Positions 1 to 5,494 of a stretch of DNA of 5,495 nucleotides are shown here, piece by piece. The notes under the pieces were generated by a model. The model did not search any database. It had not been told where the DNA came from and saw nothing but the letters and a program-made list of their open reading frames with translations. The stretch is from positions 1 to 5,495 of the forward strand of contig CAMVPV010000114.1 in the NCBI GenBank assembly GCA_947169455.1, written 5' to 3'. Both the position numbers and the translations under genes were made by a program. The stretch is from an uncultured Clostridia bacterium (GTDB lineage: Bacteria; Bacillota_A; Clostridia; Oscillospirales; Ruminococcaceae). The first letter of the stretch is position 1, and each line of letters starts with the position of its first letter.

Positions 1-244
1 CTCCTATGATCCTATTTATGTTGTATGCGATCATTGCAAGCATATGATAAAGAAGGTAATCTGTGGTCTTTGCTTTATATGACGGACTAAAGCCTGTGAC
101 GAAGCACTGACACAGATACAGGAGCGCAAGTATGCAAAGGGTATCCCGCACGGATACAGGACGATAATATGCTGCGGTCTGGCGTTCTGCGAAAAAGACT
201 GCCTTGTGAAGATCGATGTCAAGAAGATCACAAGGGAAGAATAA
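1..244 (+). pseudogene. Decayed 3' end of an AAA-ATPase-like / PD-(D/E)XK (DUF1703-type) gene
   Basis: Two hallmark pieces of this family survive in the right order but in different frames. The frame starting at base 1 reads YDKEGNLWSLLYMTD at 43-87, then stops (TAA, 88-90); this resembles the family's NLWSLLYxTGYL motif. The frame starting at base 2 reads ACDEALTQIQERKYAKG at 92-142, then GYRTIICCGLAFCEKDCLVK, and ends with TAA at 242-244; this is the usual C-terminal ALxQIxxKxYA...GIAFxxKxC pattern. In full-length members roughly 130 residues, including the nuclease core, lie between these motifs. Here they almost abut, so that core is deleted and at least one frameshift is present. Further stops fall at 7-9 (frame 1) and 80-82 (frame 2). 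The usual Tyr residues near the end have become Cys, which also suggests relaxed selection. The family is common in multicopy in gut Firmicutes and Bacteroidetes; its function is poorly known. The 5' part lies outside the window. Confidence 0.75.
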
Positions 245-259
245 CAGCATTATAAGACT

Positions 260-297
260 AAGCACCGTTTCTGCACAAAAGCAGGAGCGGTGCTTTT
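260..297 (+). terminator. Rho-independent terminator after the DUF1703-type remnant
   Basis: The arm at 260-274 pairs with 281-295, a 15-bp stem that includes two G-U pairs. The loop is ACAAAA, and the stem runs into TTTT at 294-297. It lies 15 bases after the remnant's stop codon and is oriented to end + strand transcription. It is the best-preserved part of the old gene unit. Confidence 0.8.
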
Positions 298-721
298 GTG
301 CCACAGCAGCTCCGGCTGTCTATTCTGCCGTCCCCGAATGCAAAGTCCCGTATTGGTGTCTGACAACTGCTCCTGATAACGCTATTCTTCATCTTCAAGT
401 CCCATTTCCTGTAGAGCATACTTTCATCAGTCGTTAGTTGTGAATGAGCCAATGTGTTTGGACCATACTCCGCATCCAACCAGTGAATCGGCTGAATCCC
501 CCTTCACTGTTTCCGTTCAGAAAGGGAAATCCAGCCGCACTTTACCAAAAAATTGAAAAAATCTATATTTTCAGGGCTTTGAAATTTAACATATCCTATC
601 ATGATAATAAATGGCATTTTTGCAGAACTATAATTCAAGGGTATGGATGCATCATCAAATTTTTGACGTACAATCATTTTACCGTTGGCGGCCAGATCAC
701 TTTTCCTCACTGAAAAGCGCC
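298..721. other. Gene-poor AT-rich stretch with one compound hairpin and no recognised gene
   Basis: No family could be recognised in any frame. On the - strand, a frame beginning at ATG 725 (overlapping the spore-protein stop as ATGA) runs to TGA at 504-506. The same frame then continues without another stop to 258. Neither half resembles a known protein to me, and neither start has a convincing ribosome binding site. Around 481-537 two overlapping stem-loops can form: CAGTGAA (481-487) with TTCACTG (503-509), or the imperfect arms 489-505 with 520-537. Neither is followed by a T-run on either strand. The part from about 540 to 715 is clearly AT-richer than the flanking genes. Confidence 0.4.
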
Positions 722-970
722 TCATATCCCGACGCAGAGAAAATATGTAAATTCCTCGATATGCCCGATTTTACGTACATTTCCGCGTGTGAAACGCCAT
801 TGTTGTTCCGGACACATCATATTGACCATCTGACCGCCAACGGAACCTGCCTCTCTGGAGGTAAGATCGCCGTTATATCCGCTTCTGAGGCTTACGCCTA
901 CTTCATTGGCTGCTTCCATCTTGAACTTTTCCATATTATCTCTGCCCTGTGCAGAAGTTACGTTTTTCAT
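722..970 (-). CDS. Alpha/beta-type small acid-soluble spore protein (SASP) with atypical C-terminus
   Basis: Proteins of this family coat DNA in the spore core, hold it in an A-like form that resists UV and heat, and are degraded by the protease GPR at germination. The 82-residue product carries both family regions. The first is FKMEAANEVGVSL (16-28), the segment containing the usual GPR cleavage site. The second is YNGDLTSREAGSVGGQMV (32-49), the DNA-binding signature, close to clostridial SASPs. The ATG at 968-970 is preceded by GGAG with an 8-base gap, which fixes the start. After Met52 the sequence no longer resembles the family: it has CPEQQW and then about 25 residues rich in aromatic and charged residues, making it longer than the usual 60-75. 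This could be a natural extension, or a fusion or frameshift that replaced the normal end. No terminator directly follows the stop. A sporulation-time promoter is expected but was not convincingly found. Confidence 0.85.
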   Translation of the reverse strand: MKNVTSAQGRDNMEKFKMEAANEVGVSLRSGYNGDLTSREAGSVGGQMVNMMCPEQQWRFTRGNVRKIGHIEEFTYFLCVGI

Positions 971-1137
971 AGTGTTTTCTCCATTCTGCCGCAGATATGC
1001 GGCTATAATGATTTATTGCTCTTCCGCGGGAGTATTGTCCCGCGTGATGTTTTTCATGGGGCTGCACTAATATTTTATTACACACAGGGTCTATTATTAC
1101 TGTTATTTTACGGTATTTTTTCATGAAAACAGTGTCA

Positions 1138-1175
1138 GCCGGTCAGAATGATGCTGAACAGCATTTCCGACCGGC
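1138..1175. repeat. Imperfect stem-loop with GC-rich base
   Basis: The outer stem GCCGGTC (1138-1144) pairs perfectly with GACCGGC (1169-1175). After an A/C mismatch, GAA (1146-1148) pairs with TTC (1165-1167). Then ATGCTG (1151-1156) faces CAGCAT (1159-1164), leaving a two-base bulge. Only TTTT, after a TGACACTG gap, follows it on the - strand; on the + strand the T-rich tail is more distant. It is therefore a weak candidate terminator in either direction and may instead be a leader structure or repeat. Confidence 0.5.
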
Positions 1176-1216
1176 CGGATATCCTTGTTATTTCATTTTT
1201 ATCTGCTAACTTCGTC

Positions 1217-1246
1217 ATTGCTCCGGCATTTATTACTTCGGCAATT
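1217..1246 (+). repeat. Tandem 15-base repeat carrying the ATTRC-TYCG-GCAWT dyad
   Basis: ATTGCTCCGGCATTT (1217-1231) is followed directly by ATTACTTCGGCAATT (1232-1246). They agree at 12 of 15 positions and are in perfect 15-base register. The second unit is also the left arm of the 1231-1335 inverted repeat. Each unit is a small dyad, ATT-R-C / G-C-A-W-T around TYCG, which suits either an operator half-set or a short hairpin with a UUCG-like loop. Confidence 0.45.
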
Positions 1247-1335
1247 ATTTATCGATAAAATCAAATATAACATAAAGCTGTATCTATCGGAAAATGTTTT
1301 ATGTTTATTATAGATATTTAATTGCCGAAGTAATA
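1231..1335. mobile_element. Candidate MITE-like element: 17-bp perfect inverted repeat with AT-rich core
   Basis: TATTACTTCGGCAATTA (1231-1247) is repeated as its exact reverse complement at 1319-1335, about 71 bases away. Weaker pairing continues inward, for example AACATAAA at 1269-1276 with TTTATGTT at 1298-1305, so most of the 105 bases can fold on itself. If the terminal repeats start at TTACTTCGG, each end is flanked by a TA dinucleotide, as expected for Tc1/mariner-IS630-type small non-autonomous elements. No coding capacity is present. The alternative is a pair of regulator binding sites, because related dyads occur at 1217 and 5223. Confidence 0.35.
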
Positions 1336-1536
1336 GTTTATTTGGATTTCCGATAATACCGTTTACGAAGAAACACCATCAGTTATAGTTATACTTAAAT
1401 TTTATAATCACCGACAGACATTCTGAAATGGCGTGTTGAATAACTATATCAGTGAGAAGATATTCCGGTCAACGCCTTTACCTCTCTGCGGACATTCTCG
1501 CCTGCATTGCTGTATATGTCATTTACATCCGCACCA

Positions 1537-1572
1537 AAAAAGCACATTTCAGCGGTGTGAAATGTGCTTTTT
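1537..1572 (-). terminator. Rho-independent terminator of putP (possibly bidirectional)
   Basis: The arm 1537-1551 pairs perfectly with 1558-1572 (core AGCACATTTCA / TGAAATGTGCT) around a six-base loop. On the - strand the stem is preceded by A's and ends in six T's. It starts 18 bases after the putP stop codon. The matching A/T tracts on both sides mean it could also stop + strand transcripts. Confidence 0.9.
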
Positions 1573-1590
1573 CCAACTATTCTCACTTGT

Positions 1591-3123
1591 TCACTTTTTC
1601 ATTTCTTCGATAACAGCATCATATTCATCCGCGATCTCCTTTTCAGGCTCGGGGGTGACGAGCGAAACGATAACTATCACGATGAGTGAAGTCAGGAATG
1701 CGGGGAGAAGCTCATATATCGCAAATATCCCGCCGAACCCGGCGATAACGAACTTCCACAGGAATACCATGGCACCGCCGGTTATCATTCCCGCAAGCGC
1801 ACCGTATTTATTGGAGCGCTTCCAGAAAAGCGACGTGAGCATCACGGGACCGAACGTAGCGCCGAAGCCTGCCCACGCGAACGATACTACCCTGAACACC
1901 GAACTGTTCTGATCCCATGCAAGTATAACGCCGAGCACCGCAATGACAGCCAGTACCGCTCTTGCAGATATCATGGATGTCTTTTCGTCCATTTTCACCT
2001 TGAAAACACCCTTGAGGATATTTTCGGACATACTCGACGAGGCGGCGAGAAGCTGCGAATCCGAGGTGGACATCGTGCAGGCAAGTATTCCCGCGAATAC
2101 AAGTCCCGCGATTATCGCAAGCAGCAGACTGTGTTCGCTCATGAACAGTGCTATCCTGACGATAACTCTTTCCGGGTCATCCAGATCTTCGATAACTCCC
2201 TGCCTTGAAAGCAGATTTCCGATGAATCCTATGAAGATAGCTACCGCCATTGAGATAACCACCCATACCGACGCTATCCTTCTCGATGTCTTTATCTTGT
2301 TCTTGTCCTCGATAGCCATAAAGCGCAGGATTATGTGCGGCATACCGAAATATCCGAGCCCCCATGCAAGCGTTGAGATCACGGTGAGCGGTGTATATGG
2401 GTTGGAGCCGCCCGTTGAGGGGTCATGTATATTTGCAAGGGAAAGATAGCCCTCAATGGAACCGGCATTGTTCATTACCGAGTTCAGTCCGCCGGCGCTT
2501 CCTGTGCCGTAGATCAGTATGCTGACAAGTGCGGTCGTCATTACTATCGACTGGATAAGGTCGGTGAAGCTCGCCGCGAGGAACCCGCCGGAGCAGGTAT
2601 ATGCGATGATGACTATCGCGCTTATTATCATCGCCGTGTGATATTCCCAGCCGAATATCGTGTTGAAAAGCTTGCCGCAGGCTGAAAATCCCGATGCCGT
2701 ATAGGGAACGAAGAATATCAGTATTATTGCGGCGGCTATGCCCATGAGCGCCTTGCTGTCATCATGGTAGCGGTTCGAGAAGAAATCGGGGACGGTTATC
2801 GCGCCGACCTTCTGACTATATACCCTGAGCCTTTTTGCAACAAAAAGCCAGTTGAGGTATGTTCCTGCGGCGAGCCCGATAGCTGTCCAGCCTGCCTCCG
2901 CGCCGCCGGTAAGGTAAGCCACGCCGGGAAGTCCCATGAGGAGCCAGCTGCTCATATCGGAAGCCTCTGCGCTCATCGCGGTGACTATCGGTCCGAGTTT
3001 TCGTCCTCCGAGATAGAAATCGCTTACGTTTTTGTTCTTTTTTGAGAAGATAACGCCTATCACTATCATCATGACAAGGTAGGCGATGATCGTCACGGGT
3101 ATTACCGGTGAGATACTGCTCAT
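1591..3123 (-). CDS. putP: PutP-type sodium/proline symporter (SSS family)
   Basis: This predicted inner-membrane carrier uses the Na+ gradient to import proline. At 510 residues it matches the family's usual length (E. coli PutP, 502), with about 13 hydrophobic segments and a charged C-terminal tail. The segment SAEASDMSSWLLMGLPG (51-67) aligns with the E. coli Na+/substrate region, so Asp56 and Ser58 correspond to E. coli Asp55 and Ser57. ACTMSTSDSQLL (348-359) keeps Ser352-Thr353, matching Ser340-Thr341. The solute:sodium symporter stretches GGFLAASFTDLIQ (179-191) and WGLGYFGMPHIILRFMA (254-270) are also present. ATG 3121-3123 is chosen because AAAGGGG lies 9 bases upstream. A consensus promoter precedes it and a strong terminator follows, so it is probably monocistronic. 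No proline-catabolism gene is nearby, so its use for nutrition or for osmoprotection cannot be told apart. Proline is the best substrate guess; relatives can carry other solutes. Confidence 0.92.
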   Translation of the reverse strand: MSSISPVIPVTIIAYLVMMIVIGVIFSKKNKNVSDFYLGGRKLGPIVTAMSAEASDMSSWLLMGLPGVAYLTGGAEAGWTAIGLAAGTYLNWLFVAKRLRVYSQKVGAITVPDFFSNRYHDDSKALMGIAAAIILIFFVPYTASGFSACGKLFNTIFGWEYHTAMIISAIVIIAYTCSGGFLAASFTDLIQSIVMTTALVSILIYGTGSAGGLNSVMNNAGSIEGYLSLANIHDPSTGGSNPYTPLTVISTLAWGLGYFGMPHIILRFMAIEDKNKIKTSRRIASVWVVISMAVAIFIGFIGNLLSRQGVIEDLDDPERVIVRIALFMSEHSLLLAIIAGLVFAGILACTMSTSDSQLLAASSSMSENILKGVFKVKMDEKTSMISARAVLAVIAVLGVILAWDQNSSVFRVVSFAWAGFGATFGPVMLTSLFWKRSNKYGALAGMITGGAMVFLWKFVIAGFGGIFAIYELLPAFLTSLIVIVIVSLVTPEPEKEIADEYDAVIEEMKK

Positions 3124-3158
3124 ATCATACTGCCCCTTTAAAATAAAATTACAGAACT

Positions 3159-3187
3159 ATTATACACCTTTTACACATTTTTGTCAA
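3159..3187 (-). promoter_or_regulatory. Consensus sigma-A promoter of putP
   Basis: On the - strand, TTGACA (3182-3187) and TATAAT (3159-3164) match the consensus hexamers exactly and are separated by 17 bases. Transcription should begin near 3152, giving a leader of about 30 bases before the ATG. That is too short for a riboswitch. No obvious operator overlaps it, which suggests strong, largely constitutive expression. Confidence 0.9.
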
Positions 3188-3240
3188 TATAATATTAAGA
3201 TATATCCATCGCCCTGAGATCATAACAAACAGCAAAGATC

Positions 3241-3275
3241 AACAGGCTGCGGTCATCAGCTGACCACAGCCTGTT
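3241..3275 (-). terminator. Stem-loop terminator after the hydrogenase-GGDEF gene
   Basis: The arm 3241-3255 pairs with 3261-3275 around a five-base loop. On the - strand the single non-Watson-Crick position is a U-G pair, while on the + strand it is an A/C mismatch. The RNA made from the - strand therefore folds better, which fits termination of the upstream - strand gene before the putP promoter. The U-tract on that side is weak (TTGATCTTT). TTTTT follows on the + strand. Confidence 0.65.
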
Positions 3276-3311
3276 TTTCTGTTATTGAGATGCCGTTCAT
3301 CATTGCCGGAA

Positions 3312-3332
3312 AGAACGTGAACGTCACGTTCT
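3312..3332 (-). repeat. Nine-bp perfect hairpin spanning the stop codon of the hydrogenase-GGDEF gene
   Basis: AGAACGTGA (3312-3320) and TCACGTTCT (3324-3332) are exact reverse complements around a three-base loop. The stop codon TGA (3324-3326) lies inside one arm. On the - strand the stem is followed by TTCC, a poor U-tract. It may work with the stem-loop at 3241-3275 as a double 3' end, or protect the mRNA end. Confidence 0.5.
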
Positions 3333-5093
3333 GCGAGCCTTTCCTGTCATCTTATAGTAACGGTCTTTATCTTCGTACATCTTCTTGTCGGCGCTCTCCT
3401 CAAGGGCGCTCATATCACCGTTGAAGTGTTCTGTAAATGCAAGACCTATGGAGGCGCTGACCTTAACACTCGAAAGGTATTCCTTTACGAGCTGTATATC
3501 GCTTTCAAGCTCCTGCTCCGTAAAATCCTGAAGCACGACGAGAAATTCATCACCGCCGGTACGGAATACACGCTCCACGCCGAACTCATTTGCGAGCGCG
3601 TGTGCCGTTTCATTGATAAGGCGGTCTCCTGCGCCATGACCCTCGTTGTCATTCGCAAATTTAAGTCCGTTCACATCTGCAACGATAAGACCGACCGGAC
3701 CGCCTCGTCCGAACATCGTGTTCTGCTTTCTCTCATAGGCATTTCTGTTCATCACACCGGTGAGCTGGTCACTGAACGACATCCTTGTGAGATAGATGCT
3801 TTCCTCCTTCTCACTGTAAACACAGTTGTGGCGGGTGTTGAAGCCGTTATGTACAGCGATCATCATTTCACGGCAGGTCTCATATCCGCAGGCGGAACAG
3901 TTGATATTCCTTGAATGATCATCGTCCTTGTGCATGGAGTGATATATGGCATCGGCTTCTTCATCTGTCGGATATGATACTTTGCAAGCAGCGCTCCTGT
4001 CTTCAAATCCAGTCATATAGTCGTTCAGATCGAGGTCGGCGAACTGCCTGTTCAGATTTGCAAGGCGCTGTTCATGCGAAAGCTCCGGAGACCACGGTGA
4101 ATCGGGAGAAGAATGCTTGCTGTTCGTTCTGATATCATTTATTGCGGAGATCCCTTTATACTCCCGATCCTCGGCATCGATCTTTGCTGTGCCTTCAAGG
4201 CAGCCCTCACGGCAGTTCAGTGCATCATACAGCACAAACGGCTGTTTGCCTTCTGCAAGTTTTTTCCCTTTTGCACGAAAACGCTCATACAGGTATGTTT
4301 TTCCGGAAACAGCACGGACAGGCGTATCATCACCGAGGAACCATCTTATATTATCGGCAAGCCCGCCGGGAGCAGGATAAAACGAGCCGAGCCCGGCGTC
4401 AAACCTCTCAAAGTTCTCCTCGTTCCCGAGACCGTGCCTGAGAATATATCCGACGAGCTTCGGGAAAGTGATATTATACTGAACAAGCTCCGGATATTTA
4501 TCAATTTCCAGTCGCTTTGCTATGCACGGACCTACGAAAGCAAATTTATCTGTGATGCCGAGTTTGTCGCGGAAATACCGTGCAGCGCACATCATCGGAC
4601 TTTTTATCGGCATCAGACTTGGGATAAGCTCCGGCATCCAGTGTTCAACATACGAGACAACGACCGGACAGGATGTGGAGATCTTTCCTGTGCAGCCTTT
4701 TTCGTTTATCAGTTTCAGGTATCCCCAGGTGCATATATCAGCACCGAGCGACACAGGCAGCATACGCTTCACACCGAGCGCTTTCAGCGCACCGAGAACT
4801 TTTCTGTACTCGTTCGGGTATTTTGCTTCAAACGCCGGAGCGATGAGCAGAGAGATCTGTTCTCCGTTTTTCAGGTCTGCAAAGAAAGCGTCGGTATCAT
4901 CGTGATACTCTCTTGCATCGTGTCCGCAAACATCTATGCACGCCCCGCAGTTGATGCAGCGTTCCGGATTTATGTAAATAGAGCTGTGATCCGGACGGTT
5001 ATGGGATATGCTCGCGCCGAAAGAACAGCAGATACGAACGCATCTGTTGCATCCTATGCAATTTTCGTTAGTGAATATCAGCCCGCTTTTCAT
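3324..5093 (-). CDS. [FeFe]-hydrogenase-like H-cluster sensor fused to a diguanylate cyclase (GGDEF)
   Basis: This is a soluble 589-residue fusion with no signal peptide or membrane segment. In order it has: two 4Fe-4S motifs, Cys12/15/18/22 and Cys46/49/52/56; a hydrogenase large-subunit domain (about 80-300); a third Fe-S domain, NCSACGYETC with Cys399/402/407/424; and a GGDEF domain (about 438-589). The H-cluster ligands are present: Cys142 in TSCP, Cys190 in GPCIAK with Lys193, and Cys294/Cys298 in NCREGC. The Cys just before Cys142, the usual proton relay in catalytic enzymes, is Ser141, and the third motif is GCLEGTA instead of GCxxGGG. Both fit sensory rather than bulk hydrogenases. 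The cyclase keeps DQLTG (442-446), NDNEGHGAGD (481-490) and GGDEF (513-517), so it should make c-di-GMP. The RxxD inhibitory site is missing. ATG 5091-5093 has AGGAG 10 bases upstream. Inferred role: converting H2 or redox state into c-di-GMP. No maturation genes (hydE, hydF, hydG) or other hydrogenase genes are in the window. Confidence 0.88.
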   Translation of the reverse strand: MKSGLIFTNENCIGCNRCVRICCSFGASISHNRPDHSSIYINPERCINCGACIDVCGHDAREYHDDTDAFFADLKNGEQISLLIAPAFEAKYPNEYRKVLGALKALGVKRMLPVSLGADICTWGYLKLINEKGCTGKISTSCPVVVSYVEHWMPELIPSLMPIKSPMMCAARYFRDKLGITDKFAFVGPCIAKRLEIDKYPELVQYNITFPKLVGYILRHGLGNEENFERFDAGLGSFYPAPGGLADNIRWFLGDDTPVRAVSGKTYLYERFRAKGKKLAEGKQPFVLYDALNCREGCLEGTAKIDAEDREYKGISAINDIRTNSKHSSPDSPWSPELSHEQRLANLNRQFADLDLNDYMTGFEDRSAACKVSYPTDEEADAIYHSMHKDDDHSRNINCSACGYETCREMMIAVHNGFNTRHNCVYSEKEESIYLTRMSFSDQLTGVMNRNAYERKQNTMFGRGGPVGLIVADVNGLKFANDNEGHGAGDRLINETAHALANEFGVERVFRTGGDEFLVVLQDFTEQELESDIQLVKEYLSSVKVSASIGLAFTEHFNGDMSALEESADKKMYEDKDRYYKMTGKARRT

Positions 5094-5148
5094 TGTGGTT
5101 CATCTCCTGTGGATAAAGATAATGACTGCGTATGTGTTGAATACATAT

Positions 5149-5177
5149 ATTATACCACGAGCTGTTCAAAAAAGCAA
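5149..5177 (-). promoter_or_regulatory. Sigma-A promoter of the hydrogenase-GGDEF gene
   Basis: On the - strand, TTGCTT (5172-5177) and TATAAT (5149-5154) are separated by 17 bases, and TGG lies directly before the -10, giving a partial extended -10. The start site should lie near 5142, about 50 bases upstream of the ATG. The -35 is weaker than that of putP, leaving room for regulation. Confidence 0.8.
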
Positions 5178-5222
5178 GACATGAACTGACAGATCAGAAC
5201 AAGATACGGACAAGCAGATATT

Positions 5223-5236
5223 ATTGCTCCGGCAAT
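5223..5236. repeat. Perfect ATTGC-TCCG-GCAAT dyad between divergent promoters
   Basis: ATTGC and GCAAT are exact inverted arms around TCCG. The dyad lies between the leftward promoter at 5149-5177 and the rightward promoter at 5284-5311. It shares ATTGCTCCGGCA with 1217-1228 and is close to both arms of the 1231-1335 inverted repeat. It could be an operator or a residue of the same small repeat family. The imperfect stem 5238-5245/5265-5273 follows it. Confidence 0.4.
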
Positions 5237-5283
5237 TGAAGTTTCGGATCCCGGATCAAAAGAAGAAACCTTCGCTGAAATAC

Positions 5284-5311
5284 TTGCAAATCGGATAAAA
5301 TGTGATATAAT
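5284..5311 (+). promoter_or_regulatory. Rightward sigma-A promoter, divergent from the hydrogenase-GGDEF gene
   Basis: TTGCAA (5284-5289) and a consensus TATAAT (5306-5311) are 16 bases apart. The start site would be near 5318. No good coding region follows within the window, so it probably drives a small RNA or the leader of a gene beyond base 5495. Confidence 0.6.
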
Positions 5312-5317
5312 GGATAC

Positions 5318-5494
5318 AGGTGAACGTTGATCCGTGTTATTTTCGCATAACAGCGGTGCTCATATTCTGACCGCTTCAAGAGATGAACAAGGGATGATAT
5401 GTATTTATGAGCCGCAGCAATACTTATAAAATCACTATCTACAACTTAAGGATTATGGGGTAGGGGGACGCCCTCTATCGCAGGGCGTCCCCCT
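5318..5494 (+). ncRNA. Candidate structured small RNA or mRNA leader
   Basis: This stretch lies downstream of the rightward promoter and holds a series of hairpins: TGTTAT/ATAACA (5335-5352, loop TTTCGC), AGCGGT/ACCGCT (5352-5375) and a final GC-rich stem at 5463-5493. The first two share A5352 and so sit end to end. The only open frame with a plausible start is ATG 5407 to TAG 5463, 18 codons, with AAGGG too far upstream (about 14 bases). I do not recognise any known riboswitch or 6S-like consensus. It could equally be the 5' leader of a gene to the right. Confidence 0.3.
5463..5493 (+). terminator. 12-bp GC-rich hairpin at the window edge, possible terminator
   Basis: GGGGGACGCCCT (5463-5474) pairs without error with AGGGCGTCCCCC (5482-5493) around a seven-base loop. 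Only two bases remain after it, so a following T-run cannot be confirmed. It may be a terminator or attenuator for the rightward transcript, or one copy of a dispersed palindromic repeat. Confidence 0.45.

Larger units (their letters stand above)
971..1536. other. Gene-free interval rich in inverted repeats between the SASP gene and putP
   Basis: No credible coding region is present; the open frames are short or antisense to real genes. The interval holds several hairpins. GCCGCA/TGCGGC is at 988-1003 and CGCGGGA/TCCCGCG is at 1025-1044; both would lie in the SASP 5' leader if transcription starts upstream of them. A larger imperfect hairpin spans 1138-1175. A long inverted repeat covers 1231-1335, with TATCGGAAA (1285-1293) facing TTTCCGATA (1347-1355) across its right arm, so alternative folds compete. 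Bases 1356-1536 show nothing I can name. Confidence 0.6.

Noticed and set aside
80..82. In-frame TGA read as selenocysteine or tryptophan in a Cys-rich protein
   Set aside because: The family motif upstream is in another frame (NLWSLLYMTD in frame 1), so frameshift and deletion explain the stop better. No recoding signal was seen.
569..587. Possible terminator for the spore-protein gene (TTTCA/TGAAA stem before a T-run on the - strand)
   Set aside because: The stem has only five A/T-rich pairs and the T-run starts several bases later, so it is too weak to support.
444..713. 89-codon + strand frame in the AT-rich stretch
   Set aside because: No Shine-Dalgarno sequence precedes it, and the protein is not recognisable.
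1004..1010. CATTATA on the - strand as a sigma-G -10 box for the spore protein
   Set aside because: It fits the -10 pattern, but no matching -35 lies 17-18 bases upstream, where a hairpin arm is found instead.
611..1126. 171-codon + strand frame across the spore-protein gene
   Set aside because: It lies opposite a clear SASP with a good ribosome site. No family resemblance was seen.
1433..2449. Several + strand frames of 160-170 codons over putP
   Set aside because: They are antisense shadows of the symporter gene, serine/threonine/isoleucine-rich, and lack ribosome sites.
4113..5189. 358-codon open frame on the + strand
   Set aside because: It is antisense to the hydrogenase-GGDEF gene, whose motifs are unmistakable. 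The translation resembles no family, and it has no ribosome site.
5407..5463. 18-codon + strand open frame ending at the GC-rich hairpin
   Set aside because: The only purine-rich sequence is too far from the start, the peptide is not recognisable, and a frame this short is expected by chance.
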